A DNA stretch of 64,000 nucleotides from Georgenia muralis (GCF_003814705.1 NZ_RKRA01000001.1:2046001-2110000), one strand, 5' to 3'. Shown: positions 10,154 to 19,521, numbered from the stretch's first letter. Made by a program: numbers and translations. Notes: a model not told the origin generated them from the letters alone.

Positions 10154-11224
10154 TCAGGCCGTCCGGGGCTGCTCCGGCGCCGGGAACAGCGGCGGCACGT
10201 CGGTGTCGAGCACGGCCGCCACGACCGCCGGGTCGACCTGCTCCAGGGTGGGCGGGTCCCACCGCGGGCGCCGGTCCTTGTCGACCAGCTGGGCGCGGAT
10301 CCCCTCGGTGAAGTCCGCGCGCGCCGCGAGACCGGTCCCCGAGCGGAGCTCCTGCTGCAGCGCCTCGCGCAGGGTCCCGCCCCGAGCGCGGGTGAGCGTC
10401 GCCAGGGCCACCTCCACCGCGGTGGGGGAGAGGGACCTGATGACCTCGGCGGTCTGACGCGCGGCGGGGTGGGGGTGGGCCGCCAGGCGCCGGACGACCG
10501 CCAGCACCGTCGGGGCGTCGTAGCACTCCTCGATCCAGGCGCGGTGGCCGACCAGCTCGCCGGCGGGGGGCGCGACGGCGAGGGCACGGACCGCACCGGC
10601 GGGGTCGCCGTCCTCCAGGACCGCGGCCGTCAGGGCCGGCAGGGACTCGGCGGGCACGAAGTGGTCGGCCAGCCCGGTGTAGATCGCGTCCCCGGGTCCC
10701 GCGACGGCGGCCGTGACGCCGAGGTGGACCCCGGTCAGGCCCGGCGCGCGGGCGAGGAGGTGGCTGCCGCCGACGTCGGGGACGAAGCCGATGCGCGTCT
10801 CGGGCATCGCGACGCGCGACCGCTCGGTCACCACCCGCAGCGAGGCGTGGGCGCTCAGGCCCACCCCGCCGCCCATGGTGATCCCGTCCATGATCGCGAG
10901 CACCGGCTTGGGGTACTCCGCGATCCGGGCGTTCAGCTGGTACTCCTGGCGGAGGAAGTCCAGGGCGCGGGCGGCCTCGCCGTCGAGCACGGCGCTGCGC
11001 AGGGCCCGGACGTCGGCGCCGGCGCACAGTCCTCGGTCGCCGGCGCCGTCCAGCAGCACGGCGGACACGGCGGGGTCGTGCTCCCAGGCGGCGAGCGCCG
11101 CGCCGACGGCGGTGAGCATGGGAGCGTCGAGCGCGTTGATCGCGCTCGGCCGGTTGAGGGTGAGGTGGCCGACGCGGCCCTCCACCCGGGCCAGCACCGA
11201 TGTGCCCCTCTGCGCCGTCGTCAT
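10154..11224 (-). CDS. 3-hydroxyisobutyryl-CoA hydrolase-like enoyl-CoA hydratase/isomerase family protein
   Basis: A 356-residue crotonase-fold enzyme. The oxyanion-hole loop ([11 protein letters not shown]), the GGGVGLS segment and the [15 protein letters not shown] region are as in 3-hydroxyisobutyryl-CoA hydrolase, and the C-terminal helix block ending [19 protein letters not shown] is the extra part that separates this subfamily from plain enoyl-CoA hydratases. The likely reaction is thioester hydrolysis in valine catabolism, which ultimately feeds propionyl-CoA. ATG 11224 follows GGGGAGG. The gene is divergent from the GntR/methylcitrate operon, which would consume that propionyl-CoA. 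That metabolic link is inference. Confidence 0.82.
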   Translation of the reverse strand: MTTAQRGTSVLARVEGRVGHLTLNRPSAINALDAPMLTAVGAALAAWEHDPAVSAVLLDGAGDRGLCAGADVRALRSAVLDGEAARALDFLRQEYQLNARIAEYPKPVLAIMDGITMGGGVGLSAHASLRVVTERSRVAMPETRIGFVPDVGGSHLLARAPGLTGVHLGVTAAVAGPGDAIYTGLADHFVPAESLPALTAAVLEDGDPAGAVRALAVAPPAGELVGHRAWIEECYDAPTVLAVVRRLAAHPHPAARQTAEVIRSLSPTAVEVALATLTRARGGTLREALQQELRSGTGLAARADFTEGIRAQLVDKDRRPRWDPPTLEQVDPAVVAAVLDTDVPPLFPAPEQPRTA

Positions 11225-11320
11225 TCCCCGACCTCCCCGTCGCCCCGGAAGGCCCACCGTACCGGTGGGACCGCGCGGCGCACGAGCGCTCGCCCGCCCG
11301 CCGCGTGTATGCAGACGTAC

Positions 11321-11332
11321 GGTTCCGGAACC
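11321..11332. promoter_or_regulatory. 12-bp palindrome in the divergent prp control region
   Basis: GGTTCCGGAACC is a perfect palindrome between the HIBYL-CoA-hydrolase-like gene and the GntR gene. It is a possible operator or a chance G+C-rich palindrome. Confidence 0.3.
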
Positions 11333-11355
11333 AGAACGGGGGTGCGTGGGGGGTT

Positions 11356-11367
11356 TTTGTATACAAA
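11356..11367. promoter_or_regulatory. Candidate GntR operator upstream of the prp operon
   Basis: TTTGTATACAAA is a perfect 12-bp palindrome 28 bases before the GntR start codon, and stands out as the only A+T-rich stretch in this gap. TTGTATACAA-like palindromes are typical sites for FadR-type GntR proteins, so autoregulation and control of prpDBC, and perhaps of the divergent gene, is likely. Confidence 0.6.
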
Positions 11368-11395
11368 CGGCGTGTCGGCCGGTACCGTCGGACCC

Positions 11396-12124
11396 GTGCG
11401 CGCCAGCGAACGGGTCTACGACTCCCTCCGGGAGGAGATCGTCACCGGGCGCCTCGCCCCGGGGACGGTCCTGGGGGAGGTGGAGCAGTCCGCGCGCCTG
11501 GGGGTCTCCCGGACACCCCTGCGCGAGGCGCTCGGGCGGCTCGCCGCCGAGGGCCTGGCCGTGACCGGTCGGGGCCGCACCCTCGTCGTCTCCAGCCTGT
11601 CGGCGGTGGACGTGACCCACCTGTTCGAGCTGCGGGAGGCCCTGGAGACCCAGGCGGCCAGGCTCGCGGCGCGCCGCGGGGACCGCGCCGTCTTCACCGC
11701 GCTGCGCGAGAAGCTCTCCGCGCAGGTGGCCGACCGGCCGGACTCCGACGCCTACTTCGCCCTGGTCGCCGAGCTCGACGCGGCCCTCGACGAGGCCATG
11801 GGCAGCCCGTACCTGCGCCGGTCGCTCGTCGGCCTGCGCAGCCACGTCGCCCGGGCCCGCCGGCTCTCGCAGGACAACCCCGCCCGGCTCGCCCGCGCCG
11901 CCGAGGAGCACGCCCTCATCGCCGGGGCCGTCGCGGAGGGCAACGAGACGCTCGCGGCCCAGGCCACGGCGGTGCACCTGCGCTCGAGCCTGGAGACCAT
12001 CCTCGCCGCGCTCGACCCGGCCGCCCCCGCCACGCCCGCACCCGCCGGCACCCCTGCCGCCCCACCCGCAGCCACCCCCGGCCCTCCCGCCCCACCCGCA
12101 CCCGCCCCAGGAGGCAGCCCGTGA
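11396..12124 (+). CDS. GntR (FadR/FCD subfamily) regulator of the methylcitrate genes
   Basis: A 242-residue regulator. The N-terminal winged helix-turn-helix ([13 protein letters not shown] to [20 protein letters not shown], residues about 3-55) is followed by an all-helical FCD ligand-binding domain (about 75-205). The last 35 residues are a Pro/Ala tail. GTG 11396 starts at the canonical domain boundary. Its stop codon overlaps the GTG of prpD (GTGA), so regulator and pathway are translationally coupled. Position suggests it senses an intermediate such as methylcitrate or propionyl-CoA; this is not visible in the sequence. Confidence 0.88.
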   Translation: MRASERVYDSLREEIVTGRLAPGTVLGEVEQSARLGVSRTPLREALGRLAAEGLAVTGRGRTLVVSSLSAVDVTHLFELREALETQAARLAARRGDRAVFTALREKLSAQVADRPDSDAYFALVAELDAALDEAMGSPYLRRSLVGLRSHVARARRLSQDNPARLARAAEEHALIAGAVAEGNETLAAQATAVHLRSSLETILAALDPAAPATPAPAGTPAAPPAATPGPPAPPAPAPGGSP

Positions 12125-13647
12125 TCACCCACCACGTCCGTGTCCACCCCTCGAGCGCGAACCTGCCCCGCACCGACCAGCTCGCGTGGAAGATCGCCGA
12201 GGTCGCCGCCGACCCCGTGGCGGTGGCCCCGGAGGTGACCGAGATGGTGGTCAACCGGGTCATCGACAACGCCGCCGTGGCCACCGCGTCCCTCCTGCGC
12301 GCGCCCGTCGTGGCCGCTCGCGCGCAGGCGACGGCCCACCCCCGCACGCCCGGCGCGACCGTCGTCGGCCTGCCCACCGCCGAGCGGGTGAGCCCGGAGT
12401 GGGCCGCGTGGGCCAACGGCGTCGCGGTGCGCGAGCTGGACTACCACGACACGTTCCTCGCGGCGGAGTACTCCCACCCCGGCGACAACATCCCCCCGAT
12501 CCTCGCCGTCGCCCAGCACCTGGCGGCGCGGCGCGACCTCGGGGGAGCCGAGCTCGTGCGCGCCCTCGCCACCGGGTACGAGATCCAGGTCGACCTCGTC
12601 CGCTCGATCAGCCTCCACGCCCACAAGATCGACCACGTCGCCCACCTGGGCCCCTCCGCGGCCGCGGGCATCGGCACCCTGCTCGGGCTCGCCCCCGAGG
12701 TGATCTTCCAGGCGGTGGGCCAGGCCCTGCACACGACCACCGCCACCCGCCAGTCCCGCAAGGGCGAGATCTCCACCTGGAAGGCCTACGCCCCGGCCTT
12801 CGCCGGCAAGGTCGCCGTCGAGGCGGTCGACCGCGCCATGCGCGGCCAGACCTCCCCCACTCCGATCTACGAGGGGGAGGACGGCGTCATCGCCTGGATG
12901 CTCGACGGCCCGGGCGCCCACTACGAGGTCCCGCTGCCCGGCCCGGGCGAGGAGAAGCGGGCGATCCTGGACACGTACACCAAGGAGCACTCCGCGGAGT
13001 ACCAGTCCCAGGCGCTCATCGACCTCGCCCGCCGGCTCCACCGCGAGCGTCCGGAGCTGACGGACCCGGCGAACGTGGCGTCGGTCGTCATCCACACCAG
13101 CCACCACACGCACCACGTCATCGGCTCCGGGGCCAACGACCCCCAGAAGTACGACCCCGCCGCGTCCCGCGAGACCCTCGACCACTCGATCCCGTACATC
13201 TTCACCGTCGCGCTGCAGGACGGGCGGTGGCACCACGTGGACTCCTACGCCCCCGAGCGGGCCGCCCGCCCCGACACCGTCGCGCTGTGGCGCACGGTCA
13301 CCACCGCCGAGGACCCCGGCTGGACCCGGCGCTACCACTCGGCCGACCCGGCCGAGAAGGCCTTCGGCGGCCGTGTCGAGATCACCCTCACCGACGGCAC
13401 GCAGGTGGTGGAGGAGATCGCCGTCGCCGACGCGCACCCCCTCGGCGCCCGGCCCTTCGCCCGCGAGCAGTACGTGGAGAAGTTCCGCACGCTCGCCGAC
13501 GGCGTCCTCGAGCCCGCCGAGATCCGGCGGTTCCTCGACGTCGCCCAGCGCCTTCCCGAGCTGCGGCCCGACGAGCTCGGCGGGCTCACCGTCGTCGCCC
13601 CGGCCGCCCTCATGTCCTCCGTCACCGCACCCGAGGGGATCTTCTGA
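12121..13647 (+). CDS. prpD: 2-methylcitrate dehydratase
   Basis: A 508-residue MmgE/PrpD-fold enzyme that dehydrates 2-methylcitrate in the methylcitrate cycle. Family segments are well conserved: the ELDYHDTF segment near residue 103, [12 protein letters not shown] near 121, and the [19 protein letters not shown] stretch near 212-230. Length matches the PrpD family. It starts at a GTG overlapping the GntR stop and ends overlapping the prpB start (TGATG), so it is the middle of a tightly coupled operon. An AcnD-type alternative dehydratase is absent, so PrpD is presumably the dehydratase used. Confidence 0.95.
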   Translation: MITHHVRVHPSSANLPRTDQLAWKIAEVAADPVAVAPEVTEMVVNRVIDNAAVATASLLRAPVVAARAQATAHPRTPGATVVGLPTAERVSPEWAAWANGVAVRELDYHDTFLAAEYSHPGDNIPPILAVAQHLAARRDLGGAELVRALATGYEIQVDLVRSISLHAHKIDHVAHLGPSAAAGIGTLLGLAPEVIFQAVGQALHTTTATRQSRKGEISTWKAYAPAFAGKVAVEAVDRAMRGQTSPTPIYEGEDGVIAWMLDGPGAHYEVPLPGPGEEKRAILDTYTKEHSAEYQSQALIDLARRLHRERPELTDPANVASVVIHTSHHTHHVIGSGANDPQKYDPAASRETLDHSIPYIFTVALQDGRWHHVDSYAPERAARPDTVALWRTVTTAEDPGWTRRYHSADPAEKAFGGRVEITLTDGTQVVEEIAVADAHPLGARPFAREQYVEKFRTLADGVLEPAEIRRFLDVAQRLPELRPDELGGLTVVAPAALMSSVTAPEGIF

Positions 13648-14549
13648 TGCTCTATGCCCCCACCACCGCGGCCGCGAAGCGTGCCGCCCTGCGCACGGCC
13701 CTGGCCGGGCCCGGCCTCCTGCGCTTCCCCGGTGCCTTCAACCCCCTCTCGGCCAGGCTCATCCAGGACAAGGGCTTCGAGGGTGTGTACATCTCCGGGG
13801 CGGTCCTGTCCGCCGACCTCGGCCTGCCCGACATCGGCCTGACGACGGCGACCGAGGTCGCCGGCCGCAGCCACCAGATCGCCCGGATGACCGACCTGCC
13901 GGCCCTCGTCGACGCCGACACCGGGTTCGGCGAGCCGATGAACGTCGCCCGCACCGTCCAGGAGCTCGAGGACGCCGGGGTGGCGGGCCTGCACATCGAG
14001 GACCAGGTCAACCCCAAGCGCTGCGGGCACCTCGACGGCAAGCAGGTGGTCGGGACCGACACCGCCGTCAAGCGCATCCGCGCCGCGGCCGACGGCCGCC
14101 GGGACCCCAACCTCCTCATCATGGCCAGGACGGACATCCGCGCGGTCGAGGGTCTCGACGCCACCCTCGAGCGGGCGCGCGCGCTCGTCGACGCCGGGGC
14201 CGACGCGATCTTCCCGGAGGCGATGACGGGCCTGGCCGAGCTCGAGGCGGTCGCCACGGCGGTCGACGTCCCGGTGCTGGCGAACATGACCGAGTTCGGC
14301 AAGTCCGAGCTCTTCACCGAGGACCAGCTCGCCTCCGCGGGGGCGCGGATCGTCATCTACCCCGTCTCCCTGCTGCGCGTCGCCATGGGCGCCGCCGAGC
14401 GGGCGCTGGACACCCTCGTGGCCGAGGGCTCGCTGCGCTCGGAGGTCGCGGGCATGCAGCACCGCGCGCGGCTCTACGAGCTCCTCGACTACCCGGCCTA
14501 CAACACCTTCGACGCCGGCGTCTTCACCTTCACGGTCCCCGGCCGCTGA
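13647..14549 (+). CDS. prpB: Methylisocitrate lyase
   Basis: A 300-residue lyase of the isocitrate lyase superfamily that splits 2-methylisocitrate into pyruvate and succinate. The catalytic loop KRCGH carries Cys126, and the metal-binding DADTGFGE runs over residues 89-96. The short length and the absence of the isocitrate-lyase insertion identify PrpB rather than AceA. ATG 13647 overlaps the prpD stop. The order prpD-prpB-prpC is common in actinobacteria. Confidence 0.95.
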   Translation: MLYAPTTAAAKRAALRTALAGPGLLRFPGAFNPLSARLIQDKGFEGVYISGAVLSADLGLPDIGLTTATEVAGRSHQIARMTDLPALVDADTGFGEPMNVARTVQELEDAGVAGLHIEDQVNPKRCGHLDGKQVVGTDTAVKRIRAAADGRRDPNLLIMARTDIRAVEGLDATLERARALVDAGADAIFPEAMTGLAELEAVATAVDVPVLANMTEFGKSELFTEDQLASAGARIVIYPVSLLRVAMGAAERALDTLVAEGSLRSEVAGMQHRARLYELLDYPAYNTFDAGVFTFTVPGR

Positions 14550-14580
14550 TCACGCGGTCCCTCACGCAAAGGAGCGAGAT

Positions 14581-15741
14581 ATGACCGAGACCACCCAGGT
14601 CCGCAAGGGCCTGGCCGGGGTCGTCGCCGACACCACGGCCATCTCCAAGGTCAACCCCGAGACGAACTCGCTGCTCTACCGCGGCTACCCCGTGCAGGAG
14701 CTCGCCGCCCGGTGCAGCCTCGAGGAGGTGGCGCACCTGCTGTGGCACGGCGAGCTCCCGACGGCGGCCGAGCTCGCCGCGCTGCAGGAGCTGGAGCGGG
14801 CGAACCGGGGGCTCGAGGAGGACGTGCGCGCCGTCGTCGACCTCGTGCCCGTCACCGCCCACCCGATGGACGTCCTGCGCACGGCGGTCAGCCTCATCGG
14901 CGCCCAGGACCCGGCCGCCGCCGACCCCTCGCCCGAGGCCGCCCACGCCCGGTCGGTGCGGCTCCTGGGCCGCATCCCCGCCGTCGTCGCGTACGACCAG
15001 CGCCGCCGGCGCGGCCAGGAGCCCGTCCCCGCCCGGGACGACCTCGGCTACGCCGAGAACTTCCTCCACATGACCTTCGGGGAGGTCCCCGACCCCGTCG
15101 TCGTCGACGCGTTCCGGGTCTCCCTGGTGCTGTACGCCGAGCACTCCTTCAACGCCTCGACGTTCACGGCCCGGGTCATCACCTCGACGATGTCGGACAT
15201 GTACTCCGCCGTCGTCGGCGCGGTCGGGGCCCTCAAGGGTCCCCTCCACGGCGGGGCGAACGAGGCCGTCATGCACGTCCTCGACGAGATCGGCGACGCC
15301 TCGCGGGCCGAGGCGTGGCTCGACCGGGCCCTGGCCGAGCGACGCAAGATCATGGGCTTCGGCCACCGGGTCTACAAGCACGGCGACTCCCGGGTCCCGA
15401 CGATGAAGGCCGCCCTGGACACCCTCGTCGCCCACTACGGCCGCCCCGACCTCGCCGAGCTGTACGACCGGCTCGAGGCGGCGATGGTCGCGCGCAAGGG
15501 CATCGAGCCCAACCTCGACTACCCCTCGGGCCCGGCGTACCACCTCATGGGGTTCGATACCGCGACCTTCACCCCGATCTTCGTCGCTGCGCGGGTCACC
15601 GGCTGGACGGCGCACATCATGGAGCAGGCGGGCGACAACGCGCTCATCCGCCCGCTGAGCGCCTACGACGGCCCGGCCGAGCGGCACCTCCCGGACGGGC
15701 CGGACGAGGCTCCGGCGGGCGAATCGGGACGTAGGCCGTAA
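14581..15741 (+). CDS. prpC: 2-methylcitrate synthase (citrate synthase family)
   Basis: A 386-residue citrate-synthase-fold enzyme condensing propionyl-CoA with oxaloacetate. The catalytic residues are visible: His in PLHGGANE, His in GFGHRVYKHGD and Asp in EPNLDYPSG. Its place directly after prpB, its length and the short N-terminus (starting with RKGLAGVVADTTAISKV) favour 2-methylcitrate synthase, although such enzymes often also act on acetyl-CoA. A strong ribosome site, AAAGGAG, lies before the ATG. The C-terminal 20 residues are a low-complexity extension. Confidence 0.93.
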   Translation: MTETTQVRKGLAGVVADTTAISKVNPETNSLLYRGYPVQELAARCSLEEVAHLLWHGELPTAAELAALQELERANRGLEEDVRAVVDLVPVTAHPMDVLRTAVSLIGAQDPAAADPSPEAAHARSVRLLGRIPAVVAYDQRRRRGQEPVPARDDLGYAENFLHMTFGEVPDPVVVDAFRVSLVLYAEHSFNASTFTARVITSTMSDMYSAVVGAVGALKGPLHGGANEAVMHVLDEIGDASRAEAWLDRALAERRKIMGFGHRVYKHGDSRVPTMKAALDTLVAHYGRPDLAELYDRLEAAMVARKGIEPNLDYPSGPAYHLMGFDTATFTPIFVAARVTGWTAHIMEQAGDNALIRPLSAYDGPAERHLPDGPDEAPAGESGRRP

Positions 15742-15794
15742 GTCACCCCTGTGACGTGCTTCACTCCATAACCTGGGGGCGTGACCCAGGTCAC
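15742..15794. promoter_or_regulatory. Paired GTCAC/GTGAC inverted repeats upstream of ppdK
   Basis: GTCAC-CCCT-GTGAC (15742-15755) and GTGACC-CA-GGTCAC (15781-15794) are two perfect inverted repeats sharing the same half-site in opposite polarity. They lie 55-110 bases before the ppdK start codon. The half-site is like those bound by CRP/FNR-type regulators such as GlxR, but the spacing differs, so the protein is unknown. Confidence 0.4.
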
Positions 15795-15849
15795 CCATAG
15801 TCTGACGATCGAGGCGCACGGACGGGCGCCGGGAGCCAGGAGGCGCGTG

Positions 15850-18558
15850 ATGCCGCAGTACGTGTACCGCTTCAGCGAGGGCAGCAAGGACCAGAAGGAC
15901 CTCCTCGGCGGCAAGGGGGCCAACCTCGCCGAGATGACCAAGCTCGGACTGCCGGTGCCCCCGGGCTTCACGATCACCACCGAGGCCTGCCGCGCCTACA
16001 TGCGCGACGGCCACGTGCCGCCCGAGCTCCGGGTCGAGGTGACCATGGCGGTGCGCGAGATCGAGGACACGATCGGGCGGCGGCTGGGCGACTTCCACGA
16101 GCCGCTGCTCGTCTCCGTGCGTTCCGGGGCCAAGTTCTCCATGCCCGGCATGATGGAGACCGTCCTCAACATCGGGCTCAACGACGCCTCCGTCAAGGGG
16201 CTGGCCGAGTTCTCCGGCGACGAGCGCTTCGCCTGGGACTCCTACCGCCGGCTCATCCAGATGTTCGGCAAGACGGTCCTCGGCATCGACGGGGAGCACT
16301 TCGCGCACACGCTGGACGAGAAGAAGCGGACCGCCGGCGCGGCGACCGACATCGACCTCACCGCCGAGGACCTCAAGGAGCTCGTCGCGGAGTTCAAGGC
16401 GATCGTCCAGGAGGACGCCGGGCGCGAGTTCCCCCAGCACCCGCGCGAGCAGCTCGACATGGCCATCGAGGCGGTCTTCGACTCGTGGAACACCGAGCGC
16501 GCGCGTCTGTACCGGCGTCGCGAGCGCATCCCCAACGACCTCGGCACCGCCGTCAACGTCGTCACGATGGTCTTCGGCAACCTGGGGGACACCTCGGGCA
16601 CGGGCGTGTGCTTCACCCGTGACCCGTCCACCGGTCACTCCGGCATCTACGGCGACTACCTCGCCAACGCCCAGGGCGAGGACGTCGTCGCCGGCATCCG
16701 CAACACCCTGCCGCTGGCCGAGCTGGAGACGCTGGACAAGAAGTCCTACGACGACCTGCGCCAGGCGATGCGCCGCCTGGAGACCCACTACCGCGACCTG
16801 TGCGACATCGAGTTCACGATCGAGCGCGGCAAGCTGTGGATGCTGCAGACCCGGGTGGGCAAGCGCACCGCGGCCGCGGCCTTCCGCATCGCCACCCAGC
16901 TCGTCGACGAGCACCTCATCACCATGGACGAGGCCATCTCGCGCTGCACCGGGGCCCAGCTCAGCCAGCTGCTCTTCCCCCAGTTCGACGGCGAGGCCGA
17001 GCGCCACCTCCTCACCAAGGCCATGCCGGCCTCGCCCGGCGCGGCGGTGGGCGAGATCGTCCTGGACAACGCCCAGGCGATCGAGCGCACCTCCGCCGGC
17101 GCCAAGGTCATCCTCGTGCGCCGCGAGACCAACCCGGACGACCTTGCGGGCATGATCGTCGCCGACGGCATCCTCACCGCGCGCGGCGGCAAGACCTCCC
17201 ACGCCGCCGTCGTCGCCCGCGGCATGGGCAAGTGCGCCGTGGTCGGTGCCGAGGAGCTCGACGTCGACCGGGTCAGCGGCGAGGTGCGCATCAACGGCAC
17301 GGTCCTGCACGCCGGCGACACCATCGCCATCGACGGCTCGAGCGGTGAGGTGTTCCTCGGCGAGGTGCCCGTCGTCGACTCCCCGGTGATGATCTACATC
17401 TCCTCCGGCCTCGAGGCCGGCCTCGCCGCCGCGGAGGACGAGGCGACGAAGGAGCTCGTCCACGCCATCGACCGGGTGCTCGGCCACGCCGACGACGTGC
17501 GCCGCATGCGGGTGCGCGCCAACGCCGACACCGCCGAGGACGCCCGCCGCGCCCGCGACCGCGGCGCGGAGGGCATCGGGCTGTGCCGCACCGAGCACCA
17601 GTTCCTCGGTGACCGGCGCGTCTACATCGAGCACGTCGTGCTGGCCGAGGACGACGAGGCACGCCTCGCGGCGCTCGAGGAGCTGCTGCCCCTGCAGCGC
17701 ACGGACTTCGTCGAGCTCCTCGACGCCATGGACTCCCTGCCCACGACCATCCGGCTCATCGACCCGCCGCTGCACGAGTTCCTCCCCGACCTCACCGAGC
17801 TCGCCGTCAAGGTGGCCCTGGCCAAGGAGCGCGGCCAGGTCGAGGAGCGCGACGTCAAGCTGCTCGCCGCCGTCCAGCGCATGCACGAGCAGAACCCCAT
17901 GCTCGGTCTGCGCGGCGTGCGCCTCGGGCTGAAGATCCCGGGCCTGTTCGCCCTCCAGATCAGGGCGATCGCCGAGGCGACCGTGGAGCTGCGCAAGGCC
18001 GGGAAGAACCCGCTGCCGGAGATCATGGTCCCGCTGGTGGGCTCCATGCGCGAGCTCCAGATCGTCCGGGAGGAGGCCGTGCGCATCCTCGCCGAGGTCG
18101 GTGCCGCGGCGGGCGTCACGCTCGACCTGCCCATCGGCTGCATGATCGAGCTGCCCCGGGCGGCCCTGACCGCGCACCGCATCGCCGAGGAGGCCGACTT
18201 CTTCTCGTTCGGCACCAACGACCTCACCCAGACCACCTGGGGGTTCTCCCGCGACGACGTCGAGGGGGCGTTCTTCGCCGACTACCTGGAGAACGGCGTC
18301 CTGACGATCTCCCCGTTCGAGACCCTCGACGCCGACGGCGTGGGGGCGCTGGTGGTGTCCGGCGTCACCGGGGGGCGCTCGACCAAGCCGCACCTGCACA
18401 TGGGGGTGTGCGGCGAGCACGGCGGTGACCCCGAGTCGATCCACTTCTTCCACGACGCCGGGCTGGACTACGTCTCCTGCTCGCCGTTCCGGGTGCCCAT
18501 CGCCCGGCTCGAGGCCGGTCGCGCCGCCGCCCTGGCCGGGGAGGACGCGACCGCCTGA
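15850..18558 (+). CDS. ppdK: Pyruvate, phosphate dikinase
   Basis: A 902-residue enzyme interconverting pyruvate and PEP with ATP and phosphate. The N-terminal ATP-grasp domain starts with GGKGANLAEM; the swivelling domain carries the phospho-histidine at residue 451 in GGKTSHAAVVARGMGK; and the C-terminal PEP-utilising barrel has the catalytic Cys854 in HMGVCGEHGGDP. All parts are full length. ATG 15850 follows AGGAGG. Its place directly downstream of the methylcitrate operon, with its own control region, suggests that pyruvate from PrpB is converted to PEP for gluconeogenesis. Confidence 0.96.
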   Translation: MPQYVYRFSEGSKDQKDLLGGKGANLAEMTKLGLPVPPGFTITTEACRAYMRDGHVPPELRVEVTMAVREIEDTIGRRLGDFHEPLLVSVRSGAKFSMPGMMETVLNIGLNDASVKGLAEFSGDERFAWDSYRRLIQMFGKTVLGIDGEHFAHTLDEKKRTAGAATDIDLTAEDLKELVAEFKAIVQEDAGREFPQHPREQLDMAIEAVFDSWNTERARLYRRRERIPNDLGTAVNVVTMVFGNLGDTSGTGVCFTRDPSTGHSGIYGDYLANAQGEDVVAGIRNTLPLAELETLDKKSYDDLRQAMRRLETHYRDLCDIEFTIERGKLWMLQTRVGKRTAAAAFRIATQLVDEHLITMDEAISRCTGAQLSQLLFPQFDGEAERHLLTKAMPASPGAAVGEIVLDNAQAIERTSAGAKVILVRRETNPDDLAGMIVADGILTARGGKTSHAAVVARGMGKCAVVGAEELDVDRVSGEVRINGTVLHAGDTIAIDGSSGEVFLGEVPVVDSPVMIYISSGLEAGLAAAEDEATKELVHAIDRVLGHADDVRRMRVRANADTAEDARRARDRGAEGIGLCRTEHQFLGDRRVYIEHVVLAEDDEARLAALEELLPLQRTDFVELLDAMDSLPTTIRLIDPPLHEFLPDLTELAVKVALAKERGQVEERDVKLLAAVQRMHEQNPMLGLRGVRLGLKIPGLFALQIRAIAEATVELRKAGKNPLPEIMVPLVGSMRELQIVREEAVRILAEVGAAAGVTLDLPIGCMIELPRAALTAHRIAEEADFFSFGTNDLTQTTWGFSRDDVEGAFFADYLENGVLTISPFETLDADGVGALVVSGVTGGRSTKPHLHMGVCGEHGGDPESIHFFHDAGLDYVSCSPFRVPIARLEAGRAAALAGEDATA

Positions 18559-18573
18559 CGCGGCCGTCGCGCT

Positions 18574-18603
18574 GAGGGCTGCCGGGTTCCGCCGGCAGCC
18601 CTC
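18574..18603 (+). terminator. Terminator of ppdK
   Basis: GAGGGCTGCCGG pairs perfectly with CCGGCAGCCCTC around a six-base loop, 15 bases after the ppdK stop. There is no strong T-run. Confidence 0.7.
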
Positions 18604-18773
18604 TGGTGCTACGTGCGGCGTGCCGTCCTCCTCGTCGTGCCTGTGCGCCGGGAGCAGGCCTCCTCGTCGTGCCTGTTGCGCCGGGCGTCGCCGAGGGCCG
18701 CCGCCCGGGCCGCCGACCGGCGCCGGGACCAACGTCCTGGGCACGCGTCGGGGCCACCCGACACGCTCTCACC

Positions 18774-19004
18774 ATGTGGCTATCGGACTGCCCGGTACCG
18801 GCGAGTGTGCGGGTCCTGGGTGTGCACGTCGACGACGACGTGCGCTCGAGGATCGCCGAGCTCGGCCTCCGGCCGGGCGCGCTCCTGCGCGTCACCCAGC
18901 ACGCGGCCTTCGGCGGCATCGTCGTCGCCGCGGCCGGCTGCCGGCTGGCGGTCGACGCCGCGACCGCCCACCGGGTGGCGGTGCGGCAGGTCCCCGCGCG
19001 CTGA
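18774..19004 (+). CDS. FeoA-like domain protein
   Basis: A 76-residue protein with the SH3-like FeoA pattern: a conserved Arg-Ile-Ala-Glu-Leu-Gly-Leu-Arg-Pro-Gly turn in the middle, then a hydrophobic strand pair ending with AAATAHRVAV-like spacing. FeoA normally assists the ferrous iron transporter FeoB, but no feoB is in this window. The protein could instead act like the FeoA domains of DtxR regulators. The ATG at 18774 was chosen because it begins the domain; no clear ribosome site is seen. Repeats begin about 70 bases downstream. Confidence 0.6.
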   Translation: MWLSDCPVPASVRVLGVHVDDDVRSRIAELGLRPGALLRVTQHAAFGGIVVAAAGCRLAVDAATAHRVAVRQVPAR

Positions 19005-19073
19005 GCACCGGGCCTGGAGAGCACAGGCTGTGTGGGTGCGGGCGAGCCGAGCGGCACGGCGATGGTGTTCCGG

Positions 19074-19208
19074 TGCCGAGCGATCCCCATGTTGCCGAGC
19101 GATCCCCGTGTTGCCGAGCGATCCCCGTGTTGCCGAGTGAGAGTGGTGTGCAGGGATCGCTCGGTCACACAGTGATCGTTGACCGCGACGAAGGCGCGAG
19201 TGATCCCC
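19074..19208. repeat. GATC-centred 19-bp-period array, copy A
   Basis: Three tandem 19-bp units of TGCCGAGCGATCCCCGTGT (19074-19130; one A in the first) are followed by a degenerate unit (GAGA for GATC). Then come inverted-orientation copies (GGGATCGCTCGG at 19153-19164 and GTGATCGTT) again spaced 19 bp by their GATC, and a final GATC 28 bases later. The direct and inverted parts can pair as a 12-bp stem. No protein signature is seen. A near-identical block follows at 19253, and a related array lies at 29034. Confidence 0.85.
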
Positions 19209-19252
19209 GTGCTGCCGGTTCTGATCCGAGGGGTCTCCGGCGCCGGTGCCGG

Positions 19253-19368
19253 TGCCGAGCGATCCCCGTGTTGCCGAGCGATCCCCGTGTTGCCGAGTGA
19301 GAGTGGTGTGCAGGGATCGCTCGGTCACACGGTGATCGTTGACCGCGACGAAGGCGCGAGTGATCCCT
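19253..19368. repeat. GATC-centred 19-bp-period array, copy B
   Basis: This block repeats copy A almost exactly from its second unit onward: two 19-bp units, the degenerate GAGA unit, the inverted GGGATCGCTCGG and the GATCGTTGACCGCGACGAAGG stretch up to GATCCC. Within the shared part the visible difference is one base (ACACGGTG for ACACAGTG). Such identity suggests a recent local duplication or conversion. It lies in the 518-bp gap between the feoA-like gene and the dehydrogenase gene. Confidence 0.85.
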
Positions 19369-19521
19369 CCCCGCACCGCCCGCGCCGCCGCCGGCGCCCG
19401 CACCGCCCGCCAGCCCCCGCGGTTGCGCCGTAGCTGCGGCCGAACACGCCACCTCAGGCAGCCGGGCCACAGGGTGGCGACGCCCACCGGGTCCCGGACG
19501 CCGCGTGCCACACTGGCCGCC

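Noticed and set aside
10469-11380. Extension of the GntR frame far upstream
   Set aside because: The winged-helix domain begins at 11396 and the upstream part is antisense to the hydrolase gene.
14530-18744. A 1404-codon open frame on the minus strand
   Set aside because: It lies antisense to prpC and ppdK, whose products have complete catalytic motifs. Very high G+C content leaves few stop codons in shadow frames, and the translated sequence is rich in Arg, Gly, Leu and His without any domain.
19074-19368. CRISPR array
   Set aside because: The 19-bp units are contiguous without unique spacers, change orientation, and no cas genes are near.
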